DNA of 64,000 bases from Candidatus Sphingomonas phytovorans (GTDB lineage: Bacteria; Pseudomonadota; Alphaproteobacteria; Sphingomonadales; Sphingomonadaceae), in assembly GCA_029202385.1 (NCBI GenBank), contig CP119314.1, positions 3,536,501 to 3,600,500 on the forward strand, read 5' to 3'. Under the pieces are notes generated by a model. The model did no database searches. It had not been told where the DNA came from and saw only the letters and a program-made list of their open reading frames with translations. The stretch's first letter is position 1. Each line of letters starts with the position of its first letter. The position numbers were made by a program, and so were the translations under genes. Positions 35,680-45,503 of the stretch are shown piece by piece.

Positions 35680-36150
35680 ATGGATTTTACACCAAACGCC
35701 GAAAAGATCAGACGCTGGCGCGAAGAGCGTCATTGGTCTCAAGAACATCTTGCCGCCGTTGCGGGCATCGGCGTGAGGACCGTTCAGCGAATCGAGAATG
35801 GCGGAACGGCGTCCAACGAGACCTTGATGGCGCTCGCGGCCGCATTTTCCGTGGATGTCGCCGCGTTATCCGATGATGCCACAATGAAAGCTGAGGCATG
35901 TGTGGAAGCAATGAAAGAGAAGAAGCTCGCAGATTTGCGGCTTGCGTTTGCCATTAACCTCGCCTTCTATATTTTCGGCATGTTGGTGTTCGCGGGAATT
36001 AGTTTTGGCGATGGCAGCGGCGGACGCACGATGATGTGGCCCACAATCTGGTGGACAGTTGTGATCGTCGGGTTCGGCTTAGTCGTTGCCCTCGTCGAGT
36101 GGGTATCACGGCAGCACCGGGCCCGGTTGCCTCAGGCGTTACGGCGATAG
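35680..36150 (+). CDS. XRE-type HTH regulator with two C-terminal membrane helices
   Basis: A 156-aa protein. Residues 1-62 are a Cro/C1-type helix-turn-helix (IRRWREERHWSQEHLAAVAG IGVRTVQRIENG, split here for length). Residues about 88-150 hold two hydrophobic helices (AFAINLAFYIFGMLVFAGISFG and WWTVVIVGFGLVVALVEWV), resembling the bacterial 2TM domain, so it is a membrane-tethered DNA-binding protein. AGGAG precedes ATG 35680. The gene and its AT-richer upstream region differ in composition from the chromosome and sit next to the IS element, so recent acquisition is likely. Confidence 0.88.
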   Translation: MDFTPNAEKIRRWREERHWSQEHLAAVAGIGVRTVQRIENGGTASNETLMALAAAFSVDVAALSDDATMKAEACVEAMKEKKLADLRLAFAINLAFYIFGMLVFAGISFGDGSGGRTMMWPTIWWTVVIVGFGLVVALVEWVSRQHRARLPQALRR

Positions 36151-36262
36151 GAATTGCTAACGCCCGATTACGGACAAAAGCGGTCAGGCAGCTAGCCACC
36201 CAATATCGGAAGTTTAGCCCTTGTCCCGATAGCGGTCGTTTATGGGTTCACAACCTAAGCCG

Positions 36263-36286
36263 CCCTCTCCCCTTCCGGGGAGAGGG
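36263..36286. terminator. Terminator hairpin between XRE gene and FAH-like gene
   Basis: CCCTCTCCCC-TTCC-GGGGAGAGGG: a perfect 10-bp stem with a 4-nt loop just after the stop codon of the minus-strand gene at 36293. The 110 bp before it (36151-36262) carry a GCGGTC-containing inverted motif but no gene. Confidence 0.7.
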
Positions 36287-36292
36287 TGAAGA

Positions 36293-37294
36293 TCATTCCA
36301 CCGTTTGTTCGATCACACCGAAGATCGGGTGGCGCTTGTCGTCCTCCGCCCAGATGCGGACCGTGTCGCCCTTTTTCAGGAACGGCGTAACCGCCGTGCC
36401 GTCCTTGATCGTCTCGACCGTGCGGACTTCGGCGATGCACGAATAGCCGACGCCGCCCTCGGCGATCGGCTTGCCCGGGCCGCCATCGGCATCGCGGTTG
36501 GAGACGGTGCCGGAACCGATGATCGTCCCGGCGCCGAGCGCCCGAGTCTTCGCGGCATGCGCGATCAGCGTGCCGAAATCGAAGGTCATGTCCTCGCCCG
36601 CCTCGGCGCGGCCGAAGGGCTTGCCGTTGAGGTCGACCATCAGCTTGCGGTGGAGCTTGCCGTCCCGCCACCAGTCGCCCAGCGAGTCGGGCGTGACGAA
36701 CACCGGCGAGAAGGCGCTGGCCGGCTTCGACTGGAAGAATCCGAAACCCTTGGCCAGCTCGCCCGGGATCAGGTTGCGCAGGGACACATCGTTGGTGAGG
36801 CCGACGAGGCGGACCGCCGCCAGCGCCTCTTCCCGGCTCGCGCCGAGCGGCACGTCGCCGGTCACCACCACCACCTCTGCCTCGAGGTCGCAGCCCCATG
36901 CCGCGTCGGCGAGCGGGATCGGATCGCGCGGGCCGAGGAAACCGTCCGAGCCGCCCTGATACATCAGCGGATCGTGCCAGAAGCTCTCGGGCATCTCGGC
37001 GCCCCGCGCCTGCCGCACCAGCGCGACATGGTTCACATAGGCCGAGCCATCGGCCCATTGATAGGCGCGCGGCAGGGGCGCCGCCGCGCCATGTTCGTGA
37101 AAGCGGCGCATCGGGATCATCTCATGGTCGAGATCGGTCGCGAGATTGGCGAGATCGGGCAGCAGCCGGTCCCAGTCGTCAAGCGCCGCCTGCAGCGTGG
37201 GGGCGATGTGCCCCGCATCGGCATACCAGGCCAGATCGTTCGAGACGACGACGAGCTTGCCGTCGCGTCCATGCTTGAGGCTGGCCAGTTTCAT
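36293..37294 (-). CDS. Fumarylacetoacetate hydrolase family protein
   Basis: A 333-aa C-C bond hydrolase. It starts MKLASLKHGRDGKLVVVSND at ATG 37294 and contains the FAH metal-site acids in DLEAEVVVVTGDVP and VGLTNDVSLRNL, plus the C-terminal TIIGSGTVSNRDADGG. This subgroup is related to fumarylacetoacetase and 2-keto-4-pentenoate hydratase/isomerases; true fumarylacetoacetase (tyrosine breakdown) is possible but no tyrosine-pathway gene is next to it. It is divergent from an acyl-CoA dehydrogenase and shares its promoter region. Confidence 0.9.
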   Translation of the reverse strand: MKLASLKHGRDGKLVVVSNDLAWYADAGHIAPTLQAALDDWDRLLPDLANLATDLDHEMIPMRRFHEHGAAAPLPRAYQWADGSAYVNHVALVRQARGAEMPESFWHDPLMYQGGSDGFLGPRDPIPLADAAWGCDLEAEVVVVTGDVPLGASREEALAAVRLVGLTNDVSLRNLIPGELAKGFGFFQSKPASAFSPVFVTPDSLGDWWRDGKLHRKLMVDLNGKPFGRAEAGEDMTFDFGTLIAHAAKTRALGAGTIIGSGTVSNRDADGGPGKPIAEGGVGYSCIAEVRTVETIKDGTAVTPFLKKGDTVRIWAEDDKRHPIFGVIEQTVE

Positions 37295-37361
37295 GCATTC
37301 TCCTGTGTTTGCGCAGAGCATAGTCCGATCGCTTCGGCTGTCGAGCGTCGGCACGCTTGAC

Positions 37362-37377
37362 GTTCGCGTAAACGAAC
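37362..37377. promoter_or_regulatory. Inverted repeat between divergent FAH and acyl-CoA dehydrogenase genes
   Basis: GTTCG-CGTAAA-CGAAC, preceded by TTGAC, in the 120-bp gap. The CGTAAAC core resembles operators of LiuR-type regulators of acyl-CoA catabolism, but the match is short and no regulator gene is adjacent. Confidence 0.4.
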
Positions 37378-37414
37378 CGCACACCGCTGCAAAAGGTTGC
37401 AGGAGAGAACTGAA

Positions 37415-38569
37415 ATGTCCCTCGATACCGTGCCCGGTCGATTCGCCTATACCGAGGATCACGAGGCATTCCGCCAGAGCGTGCGCAGCTTCCTGCAGAA
37501 GGAAGCAGTCCCCCATGTCGCCGAATGGGAAGAGGCCGGCATCGTCGACAAGTCGATCTGGACCAAGGCCGGCGCGATCGGGATGCTCTGCCCCACGGTG
37601 CCCGAGGAATATGGCGGGCTTGGCCTCGATTTCGGCTATAACGCGATCATCGACGAGGAAATCTCGTATGCCGGCACCCCGCTCGGCTTCTCGCTCCAGT
37701 CCGACATCGTCTGCGACTATATCGTCCAGTACGGCTCCGAAGAGCAGAAGAAGCAGTGGCTGCCGCGCCTCGTCTCGGGCGAGACGATCACCGCGATCGC
37801 GATGACCGAGCCCGGCACCGGATCCGACCTGCAATCGATCCGCACCAGTGCGAAGAAGGACGGCAACCATTATATCGTCAACGGATCAAAGACCTACATC
37901 ACCAACGGCCAGAATGCCGACCTGATCCTGGTCGTCGCCAAGACCGATCCCGACGCGAAGCCGGCGTACAAGGGCATGTCGATCATCCTGGTCGAGAGCG
38001 ACCGGGAAGGCTTCAAGCGCGGTCGCAACCTCGACAAGATCGGGCAGGACGCGGCGGACACGTCCGAGCTGTTCTTCGAGGACGTGCGCGTGCCGATGAC
38101 CAATTGCCTTGGCGAGGAGGGCAAGGGCTTCATCTATCTGATGAGCCAGCTGCCGCAGGAGCGGCTGTCGATCGCGGTCGGCGTTCAGGCATCGGCGCAG
38201 AAGGCGTTCGACGAGACGGTCGCCTTCACCAAGGAGCGCAAGGCCTTCGCCGGCGTGGTGTTCGATTTCCAGAATACCCGCTTCGTGCTCGCCGACCTGA
38301 AGACCAAGCTTCAGGTCGGCTGGGCGCATCTCGACTGGGCGATCAAGCGGCACCTGGCCGGGGAACTGACCCCGACCGAGGGCGCCGCCGCCAAGCTGTG
38401 GCATACCGAACTGCAATGGGAAGTGATGGACAAGTGCCTCCAGCTTCATGGCGGCGCGGGATACATGAACGAATATCCCATTGCGCGGGCATGGCGCGGC
38501 GCGCGGGTCAGCCGCATCTATGGCGGGACCAACGAGATCATGAAGGAACTGATCGGGCGGAGTCTCTGA
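37415..38569 (+). CDS. Acyl-CoA dehydrogenase
   Basis: A 384-aa FAD-dependent enzyme for the first step of acyl-CoA beta-oxidation. Family blocks are GAIGMLCPTVPEEYGGLGLDFG (split: GAIGMLCPTVPEEYGG), AIAMTEPGTGSDLQSIRTSA binding FAD and substrate, NYIVNGSKTYITNG-type loop (HYIVNGSKTYITNGQNADL), the FAD-interface QLHGGAGYMNEYPI and the end RIYGGTNEIMKEL. AGGAGAG precedes ATG 37415. The substrate chain length cannot be read from sequence. No partner genes follow; a family A repeat lies just downstream. Confidence 0.94.
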   Translation: MSLDTVPGRFAYTEDHEAFRQSVRSFLQKEAVPHVAEWEEAGIVDKSIWTKAGAIGMLCPTVPEEYGGLGLDFGYNAIIDEEISYAGTPLGFSLQSDIVCDYIVQYGSEEQKKQWLPRLVSGETITAIAMTEPGTGSDLQSIRTSAKKDGNHYIVNGSKTYITNGQNADLILVVAKTDPDAKPAYKGMSIILVESDREGFKRGRNLDKIGQDAADTSELFFEDVRVPMTNCLGEEGKGFIYLMSQLPQERLSIAVGVQASAQKAFDETVAFTKERKAFAGVVFDFQNTRFVLADLKTKLQVGWAHLDWAIKRHLAGELTPTEGAAAKLWHTELQWEVMDKCLQLHGGAGYMNEYPIARAWRGARVSRIYGGTNEIMKELIGRSL

Positions 38570-38576
38570 GACTATT

Positions 38577-38672
38577 CGTCACCCCGGACTCGTTCCGGGG
38601 GCCGCCGTGCCACGAAAACAGCGGGCTTCGCTACTGCGGACCGGTGGATGCCGGAACAAGTCAGGCATGACG
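38577..38672. repeat. Dispersed repeat family A, full copy (variant)
   Basis: From CGTCACCCCGGACTCGTTCC to GCCGGAACAAGTCAGGCATG. Here the GTCACCCCGG end is on the left, so this copy is inverted relative to the other full copies. Confidence 0.75.
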
Positions 38673-38694
38673 ATGGTAATCGATGGCGCTTGTT

Positions 38695-39045
38695 TCAGTG
38701 CGGCGCCACCAGCCGGAACGCCTCGCGCAGCCTGGCGTCGATCACCGGCTTGCCCAGCACGATCGCGGGCGGATCGCAACTGAGGCAGGCTTCCGGCGTG
38801 GCGGTGATGAAGATCACCGGTAGAGGTCCCATCTCGCCCTGGATCACCTCGACAGCGTGCGGGCCGGTGCCTTCGCGCAGCATCACGTCGGACATGATCA
38901 CATCGGGCCGATGCTCGCGCGCCGCATCAAGCGCCTCGCGCTCGGTTTCGGCAAAAGAGAAGGTCTTGGCCCCGGCCAGTGTCAGTATGTCCTGAAGATC
39001 GAGCGCGATCAGGACCTCATCCTCGATGATCAGCACGTGGCACAC
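38695..39045 (-). CDS. Single-domain response regulator (receiver only)
   Basis: A 116-aa CheY-like receiver without an output domain. Acidic pair in VLIIEDEVLIALD, phospho-acceptor Asp in VIMSDVMLREGTG, Thr/Ser in FITATPE and the conserved lysine in VLGKPVID. It lies 71 bp downstream of the GAF histidine kinase gene on the same strand, so the kinase is its probable partner. Confidence 0.92.
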   Translation of the reverse strand: MCHVLIIEDEVLIALDLQDILTLAGAKTFSFAETEREALDAAREHRPDVIMSDVMLREGTGPHAVEVIQGEMGPLPVIFITATPEACLSCDPPAIVLGKPVIDARLREAFRLVAPH

Positions 39046-39116
39046 CGGCGATCTCCCCAGGCAATATCAACGTACCATCGGGAAAAACGGGTGCGAGCAA
39101 CGGCAATTTTTTTAGG

Positions 39117-40316
39117 TCAGGCCAGCGGCATGAGGAAGGTGAAGCGCGTCTGCATCGGCGACGAGGCGACACTGAGCGACCCGCCATGTGCCCTGGCGAT
39201 TTCGGACGCGATATACAGGCCGAGGCCGAGGCCAGCCTGATCCGGGCGCACCGCGCCGCGCGCGAAGGGCTGGAATAGCCGCTCGATTGCCGCAGGCCGG
39301 ATTTCCTCACCGGCATTGCTCACCGACAGTTCGAAAACATCGTCGCGCGCGGCGGCGTGCACGACCACCGGCTGGTCGGCCGCGCCATGGGTCAGCGCGT
39401 TGCCGAGCAGGTTGGACAGAAGCTGTGCGATCCTTCCCCGATCGCACTCCACTACCTGATCCAGGTCGATCACCGTTTCGATCTGCTGGCCCGGATGGCT
39501 GGAGCGCAATTCGTCGACAACCTGTTGCAGGATGGGCGCAAGCTGCACCGGCGCTCGCTGAAGCGTAAGCCCGCCACCCAGCCGGCCACGCGCGAAATCG
39601 AGGACATTGTCGATCAGCCCGGCCATGCGCGAGACGCTGCTCCGCATCAGCCCCAGCACCATCGCTGCTCGTTCCGGCGACGGGTCGCGCGCGAGCAGCC
39701 GGGTGCCCGCATCGATCGAGGCAAGCGGATTGCGCAGGTCATGACCCAGTACAGCGATGAACTGCTCGCGCAGTTCGGCCGTCTTGCGCTCGTCGAGGAG
39801 GATCGCGGCGCTACGGTCGATCTGGGCCTGGGCGTCGAGATGGAAGGCGATCATGTCGGCGAACATGCGGAACATGTCGATCGTCTCCGGATTGTCGACC
39901 TGAGCGGGTCGCGGATCGATCGCGCAGAGCGTGCCGAAGAAGCGCCCGTCGGGCAGCAGGATCGGCATCGAGATATAGCTCTGGAAACCGTATGTCGCCG
40001 GGGTATGGTGATTGCGGAAATCGGGATGCTCGGCGACGTGATCGATGATCACCGGCTCGCGGCTGTCGCGGATCTCGTTGCAGATCGTCGTCTCGACCTT
40101 CAGCTCGCCGCCGGAGACCAGCCCGAAGGCGATGTCGTCGCGTACGCTGCAGGCGATCCAGCGCTCCTCGGTAACCCGCGCGATCGCGGCGAAGCCCATG
40201 CCGGTGGTGCGGCAGACCACGTCGAGGATCGTGGGCACGGCGTCGATCCGCCTGATCGCGGCGATATCGAGCTCGAACGCGGTCGGCTGAGCGGAGTCCC
40301 CTGTGTCCACCTCCAA
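39117..40316 (-). CDS. Soluble GAF-domain histidine kinase
   Basis: A 399-aa kinase without membrane helices: a GAF domain (about 25-165, containing SYISMPILLPDGRFFGTLCA), a coiled linker, HisKA with EQFIAVLGHDLRNPLASI (phospho-acceptor His), and HATPase with LLSNLLGNALTHG (N box) and QAGLGLGLYIASEIARAHGG. The family is bacteriophytochrome-like kinases lacking a chromophore domain. The start is unsure: TTG 40316 or GTG 40310; no ATG is nearby. Likely cognate regulator: 38695-39045. Confidence 0.9.
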   Translation of the reverse strand: MEVDTGDSAQPTAFELDIAAIRRIDAVPTILDVVCRTTGMGFAAIARVTEERWIACSVRDDIAFGLVSGGELKVETTICNEIRDSREPVIIDHVAEHPDFRNHHTPATYGFQSYISMPILLPDGRFFGTLCAIDPRPAQVDNPETIDMFRMFADMIAFHLDAQAQIDRSAAILLDERKTAELREQFIAVLGHDLRNPLASIDAGTRLLARDPSPERAAMVLGLMRSSVSRMAGLIDNVLDFARGRLGGGLTLQRAPVQLAPILQQVVDELRSSHPGQQIETVIDLDQVVECDRGRIAQLLSNLLGNALTHGAADQPVVVHAAARDDVFELSVSNAGEEIRPAAIERLFQPFARGAVRPDQAGLGLGLYIASEIARAHGGSLSVASSPMQTRFTFLMPLA

Positions 40317-40577
40317 TGCTTAGGCGGGATCCGCAGTCGCGTCACCTGACTCCAGGATGATCCGGATCAATCCGTTTCGCCGGCGTCATTGACTTTTTGC
40401 GCCGCAGCATGCATATGTCGCCCATCGAGGCGTCATGCAGCGTGATCGGACTCTAGGGTCCAGGCTCCGCCTCGGTCGTTTTTAACGGGCTTCCCTTTTC
40501 ACGCGGGGTGTCATTCTCCCCCGCCACTCGTGCGTCCGCCGGACTCGCGAGCCCGGCTAATATTGGACTATATTACC

Positions 40578-42020
40578 ATGTCTTTCGCACATCTCGGCCT
40601 GGCCGAGCCGCTCGTCCGCGCGCTCGAAGCCAAGGGCTACACCACCCCCACCCCGATCCAGAAGCAGTCGATCCCGACCCTGCTCGACGGCCGCGACCTC
40701 CTCGGCATCGCGCAGACCGGCACCGGCAAGACCGCCGCGTTCGTCCTTCCCTCCATCCAGCGCCTCGTCAACGCGCCCAAGAACGTGCTGCCGACTCATT
40801 GCCGCATGCTCGTCCTCGCCCCGACCCGCGAACTGGCCAGCCAGATCGCCGACAGCGCGCGCGAGTACGGCAAGTTCTCCAAGATGTCGGTCGCGACCGT
40901 GTTCGGCGGCACCAGCATCAACAAGAACCGCCAGGACATGGCGCGCGGCATCGACATCCTCGTCGCCACGCCGGGCCGCCTGCTCGACCTGATCGAGCAG
41001 CGTTTCGTGAGCCTCGCGACGCTCGAGATCCTCGTCCTCGACGAGGCCGACCAGATGCTCGACCTCGGCTTCATCCACGCGCTCCGCAAGATCGTGAAGA
41101 TGGTGCCGCGCGATCGCCAGACCCTGTTCTTCTCGGCGACCATGCCCAACGCGATCCGCGAGCTGGCCGACCAGTTCCTGAAGGACCCGGCGACCGTGAA
41201 GGTCGCGCCGGTATCGACCACGGCCGAGCGCGTCGAGCAATATGCCACGCTCGTCAACCAGTCGGAAAAGCAGGCGCTGCTCACCATCCATCTCCGCAAT
41301 CCGGAGATCGAGCGTTGCCTGGTCTTCACCCGCACCAAGCACGGCGCCGACCGCGTCGTGAAGCTGCTCGGCCATGCCGGCATCGCCGCCAACGCGATCC
41401 ACGGCAACAAGAGCCAGCCGCAGCGCGAGCGCGCGCTGGGCGAGTTCAAGTCGGGCAAGGTCAAGGTGCTGATCGCAACCGACATCGCCGCGCGCGGCAT
41501 CGACGTGTCGGGCGTGAGCCATGTGTTCAACTTCGAGCTGCCCAACGTGCCCGAGCAATATGTCCACCGCATCGGCCGCACCGCGCGCGCCGGCGCGTCG
41601 GGCGTGGCGATCAGCTTCGTGGCGGATGACGAGCGGTCCTATCTGCGCGACATCGAGAAGCTGACGCGCGTTAAGCCGACCCCGATGCCGCTTCCCGAAG
41701 GCTTCACCGCCGAGGCGGCGAAGATCAAGGCGAACCGCCCCGCCGGTTCGGACGACGATCGCCGCCGCGACGATTCGGGCCGCCACCGCGCCCCGCCACG
41801 CGCGACTCACGCAGCGCGTCCGACCGGCGCCCGTCCCGAGGGGCAGGCCCGTCCGCAGGGCGCGCGTCCCGAAGGCAATGGCCGTCCGTCCGGCAATGGT
41901 CGCCCCGGTGGCCAGGGTCGCCCGGGCGGTTATGGCCGCCCCGGCGGCGGTGGCGGTCGCCCCGGCGGTTCGGGCCGCCAGCATTCGGGCGGCGGCCGCC
42001 GGTCGCCTGCCGCTGGCTGA
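40578..42020 (+). CDS. rhlE: RhlE-type DEAD-box RNA helicase
   Basis: A 480-aa helicase with Q motif TTPTPIQKQSIP, Walker A AQTGTGKTAAF, VLDEADQMLDLGF, FFSATMP and the C-terminal motif VI YVHRIGRTARAG. Residues about 395-480 are a Gly/Arg/Pro-rich tail (repeated RPGG, GNGRP units) typical of RhlE, involved in RNA binding and ribosome or degradosome work. The 261-bp gap upstream is long for this genome and includes hairpin-forming tracts (CCGGACTCGCGAGCCCGG region), suggesting a structured 5' leader as in cold-induced helicases. That is inference. Confidence 0.94.
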   Translation: MSFAHLGLAEPLVRALEAKGYTTPTPIQKQSIPTLLDGRDLLGIAQTGTGKTAAFVLPSIQRLVNAPKNVLPTHCRMLVLAPTRELASQIADSAREYGKFSKMSVATVFGGTSINKNRQDMARGIDILVATPGRLLDLIEQRFVSLATLEILVLDEADQMLDLGFIHALRKIVKMVPRDRQTLFFSATMPNAIRELADQFLKDPATVKVAPVSTTAERVEQYATLVNQSEKQALLTIHLRNPEIERCLVFTRTKHGADRVVKLLGHAGIAANAIHGNKSQPQRERALGEFKSGKVKVLIATDIAARGIDVSGVSHVFNFELPNVPEQYVHRIGRTARAGASGVAISFVADDERSYLRDIEKLTRVKPTPMPLPEGFTAEAAKIKANRPAGSDDDRRRDDSGRHRAPPRATHAARPTGARPEGQARPQGARPEGNGRPSGNGRPGGQGRPGGYGRPGGGGGRPGGSGRQHSGGGRRSPAAG

Positions 42021-42093
42021 ATCTGTCGGCGGCGTCCCGATGGTGTGACATCATCATGGACGTCGCCACCACCCCTCTCACCGAAACGATGCG

Positions 42094-42130
42094 CCGCATA
42101 ATCCTCCCCGAGCCGGGGAGGATTATGCGG
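42094..42130. terminator. Strong bidirectional terminator, 17-bp perfect stem
   Basis: CCGCATAATCCTCCCCG (42094-42110), loop AGC, CGGGGAGGATTATGCGG (42114-42130). It separates converging rhlE and the MFS gene, and the MFS stop codon TAA (42125-42123) is inside the stem. The core is related to the ends of the element inserted in imuB. Confidence 0.8.
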
Positions 42131-43325
42131 TTCGGCGCTCCAGGGCGACCGACACCGCCAGGAACGCCAGGCCGCCAAGCGCCAGGCCACACCCGACCCA
42201 CCCAGTCGACGTCCAGCCAAGCCCCGCGGCAATGGCGATTCCGCCGAGCCATGGGCCCAGCGCGTTGGCGATATTGAACGCGGCATGGTTCAGAGCGGCG
42301 GCAAGCGCCTGCGCGTCGCCTGACACGTCCATCAGCCTGCTCTGCAAGATCGACCCGAGCGAACCGCCCACGCCGATCGCCGCGACAACGACCAGCATCG
42401 TCCAGAAATTCCCGGCGGCGAACGGATAGAGCACCAGCGCGGCGAGGCTCCACAGCAGCAGGCCCGCCGCGGTCGGCATCAACGCGCGATCGGCGAAGCG
42501 CGGGACGATCAGGTTGCCCGCCGTCATGCCGACGCCGAACACCATCAGCACGACGGGGATCAAGTGCGGCGAGACGCCGGTCACCTCGGTCAGGGTCGAG
42601 GCGAGATAGGTATAGACGGCGAACAGGCCGCCGAACCCGATCGCGCCGATCCCCAAGGTCAGCCAGACCTGCGGACGCTTGAGGGCATCGAGTTCATCCA
42701 AGGGACTGCGCGCCGAATCGGGCCGGTCGCGCGGCGCGAAGACCGCGACCAGCGTCGCGGTCAGCACCGCCAGCACAGCGACGATCGCGAAGCTCCAGCG
42801 CCAGCCGACCGTCTGCCCGAGCCAGTTGGCCAGCGGCACCCCGGCGATCGTCGCCACCGTCAGCCCAAGCAGCACCCGCGCCATCGCCTGGGTCCGCTTG
42901 CCCGGCGGCACCAGCGATGCGGCGACCAGCGTGGCGATCCCGAAATAGGCGCCGTGCGGAAGGCCGCTGATGAAGCGGAACGCCATCATCCAGCCATAGG
43001 TCGGCGACAGGGCGGTCAGGCCATTGGCCAGGGCATAAAGTGCCATCAGCAGGATCAGCAGCGTGCGGCGCGACAGGCGGGCGGCGAGCACCGCGATGAC
43101 CGGCGCCCCCACCACCACGCCCAGCGCATAGGCGCTGATGACATGCCCCGCCATCGGCACGTCGATCCCGAGATCCCGCGCGAAATCGGGCACCAGGCTC
43201 ATCGTCGCGAATTCCGTCGTGCCGATCGCGAAGCCGCCGACCGCCAGCGCAAAGTGAGTCAGGCCGACGCGCTGTCGGGGCGCGGCGGGTTCGGCGAGGA
43301 GGGCGGGCGCGGCTGGGTCGAGCAT
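42123..43325 (-). CDS. MFS transporter, DHA1 family (AraJ/YdhP-like)
   Basis: A 400-aa inner-membrane exporter with 12 predicted helices. The N-terminal half has FAIGTTEFATMSLVPDFARDLG and the loop 2-3 motif ARLSRRTLLI; helix 4-5 has FRFISGLPHGAYFGIAT, typical of the drug-efflux DHA1 group near AraJ/YdhP/Cml. It is likely an efflux pump for sugars or drugs; the substrate is unknown. ATG 43325 is chosen over a GTG eight codons earlier. Its stop codon lies within the terminator stem at 42094-42130. Confidence 0.93.
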   Translation of the reverse strand: MLDPAAPALLAEPAAPRQRVGLTHFALAVGGFAIGTTEFATMSLVPDFARDLGIDVPMAGHVISAYALGVVVGAPVIAVLAARLSRRTLLILLMALYALANGLTALSPTYGWMMAFRFISGLPHGAYFGIATLVAASLVPPGKRTQAMARVLLGLTVATIAGVPLANWLGQTVGWRWSFAIVAVLAVLTATLVAVFAPRDRPDSARSPLDELDALKRPQVWLTLGIGAIGFGGLFAVYTYLASTLTEVTGVSPHLIPVVLMVFGVGMTAGNLIVPRFADRALMPTAAGLLLWSLAALVLYPFAAGNFWTMLVVVAAIGVGGSLGSILQSRLMDVSGDAQALAAALNHAAFNIANALGPWLGGIAIAAGLGWTSTGWVGCGLALGGLAFLAVSVALERRTA

Positions 43326-43404
43326 CGGCGACAGGTGGCGATGCTGCACTGCAGCGTCAATTGCAGAGTTGGGCGATACGGGACCTCGTGGTGCAATCGC
43401 TGAC

Positions 43405-43423
43405 CCTCCCCGGTACGGGGAGG
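43405..43423. terminator. Terminator hairpin after the nitroreductase gene
   Basis: CCTCCCCG-GTA-CGGGGAGG, an 8-bp perfect stem ending 1 bp before the nitroreductase stop codon on the minus strand. The sequence belongs to the same CCTCCCCGG repeat group as 42094 and the imuB insert. Confidence 0.65.
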
Positions 43424-43424
43424 A

Positions 43425-44090
43425 TCAGGTCCGCACCGTCAGCCATTCCTCTTCGGGCGCCCGCGCGCTCCGTAACCGGTTCGCCGGTTCCGTTTCATCC
43501 TCATAGCCGATCGCCATGCCGCAGAAGAGCATCCGCTCCGCCGGCGTCTCCAGAAACCCGGTGATCGTCTCCGGATAAAGCGCCCAGCATTCCTGCGCAC
43601 AGGTCGCGAGGCCAGCCTCGACCGCCAGCAGCATCACATTCTGCAAATACATGCCGAGATCGGCCCATTGCGGCGGGCCCATCTGCCGGTCGACCGTGCA
43701 GAACAGGGCCGCCGGCGCGTCGAAGAACTGGAAATTGCGCGCGAACCATAATCGCCGCGCCGCCTTGTCCTCACGCGGGATGCCGATCTGCGCGTACATC
43801 GCTTCGCCGATCGCGAAGCGCCGGTCGCGATAGGGCGCGGTCAGCTCCGGCGGATAGATCGCATAGCAGGGCTCCTCGGTCTCGCCCGCCATCAGCTTCG
43901 CCATCATCGTGGCCTTCAGCGCGACCAGCGACTCGCCCGTCACGAGATCGATATGCCAGGGCTGGAGATTGCCACCGGTCGCCGCCCGCGCGGCCCGTGT
44001 CACGATCGTCTTCAGCATCGCCGGATCGACCGGTCTTTCCTGAAATCCGCGTACAGACCGGCGTGCCGCTACGGCATCCGTCACATTCAT
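43425..44090 (-). CDS. Nitroreductase-family FMN enzyme
   Basis: A 221-aa flavoprotein: AAVAARRSVRGFQERPVDPAML-type start (VAARRSVRGF), RAARAATGGNLQPWHIDLVTG binding FMN, and the C-terminal GMAIGYEDETEPANRLRSARAP. The family reduces nitroaromatics, quinones or enones with NAD(P)H. The start at ATG 44090 is chosen because the open frame upstream runs antisense into the divergent thiolase. The natural substrate is unknown. Confidence 0.92.
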   Translation of the reverse strand: MNVTDAVAARRSVRGFQERPVDPAMLKTIVTRAARAATGGNLQPWHIDLVTGESLVALKATMMAKLMAGETEEPCYAIYPPELTAPYRDRRFAIGEAMYAQIGIPREDKAARRLWFARNFQFFDAPAALFCTVDRQMGPPQWADLGMYLQNVMLLAVEAGLATCAQECWALYPETITGFLETPAERMLFCGMAIGYEDETEPANRLRSARAPEEEWLTVRT

Positions 44091-44196
44091 CCTGTAGCTC
44101 CATCTTTCGACGATCGGGTATGCCGACACACCCTTGCCGACCCGCCGCGATTGGGCAAGAGTGGGTTGCAAATACGAACCTGATGGAGAGCGAAGC

Positions 44197-45366
<1,170 letters not shown>

Positions 45367-45380
45367 GGACAACATTCCAT

Positions 45381-45484
45381 CCGTTCGTGCCGAGCAGGGA
45401 CTGAGCGTGTCGAAGGCTCGTATCGAAGCACCTGTCCTTCGATACGCTGCTTCGACACGCTCAGCGGCTACTCGGGACGAACGG
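45381..45484. repeat. Dispersed repeat family B, full copy
   Basis: Ends CCGTTCGTGCCGAGCAGGGA and, inverted, TCAGCGGCTACTCGGGACGA plus ACGG; a middle hairpin pairs CTTCGATAC with GTATCGAAG. Fills the gap between the thiolase and the SDR gene. Confidence 0.8.
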
Positions 45485-45503
45485 CAGTTTTGAAAGGAAG
45501 ACG

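Noticed and set aside
36151..36262. Possible integron attC or attachment site in the repetitive gap after the XRE gene
   Set aside because: No conserved attC core sites or integrase were found; inverted GCGGTC motifs alone are too weak.
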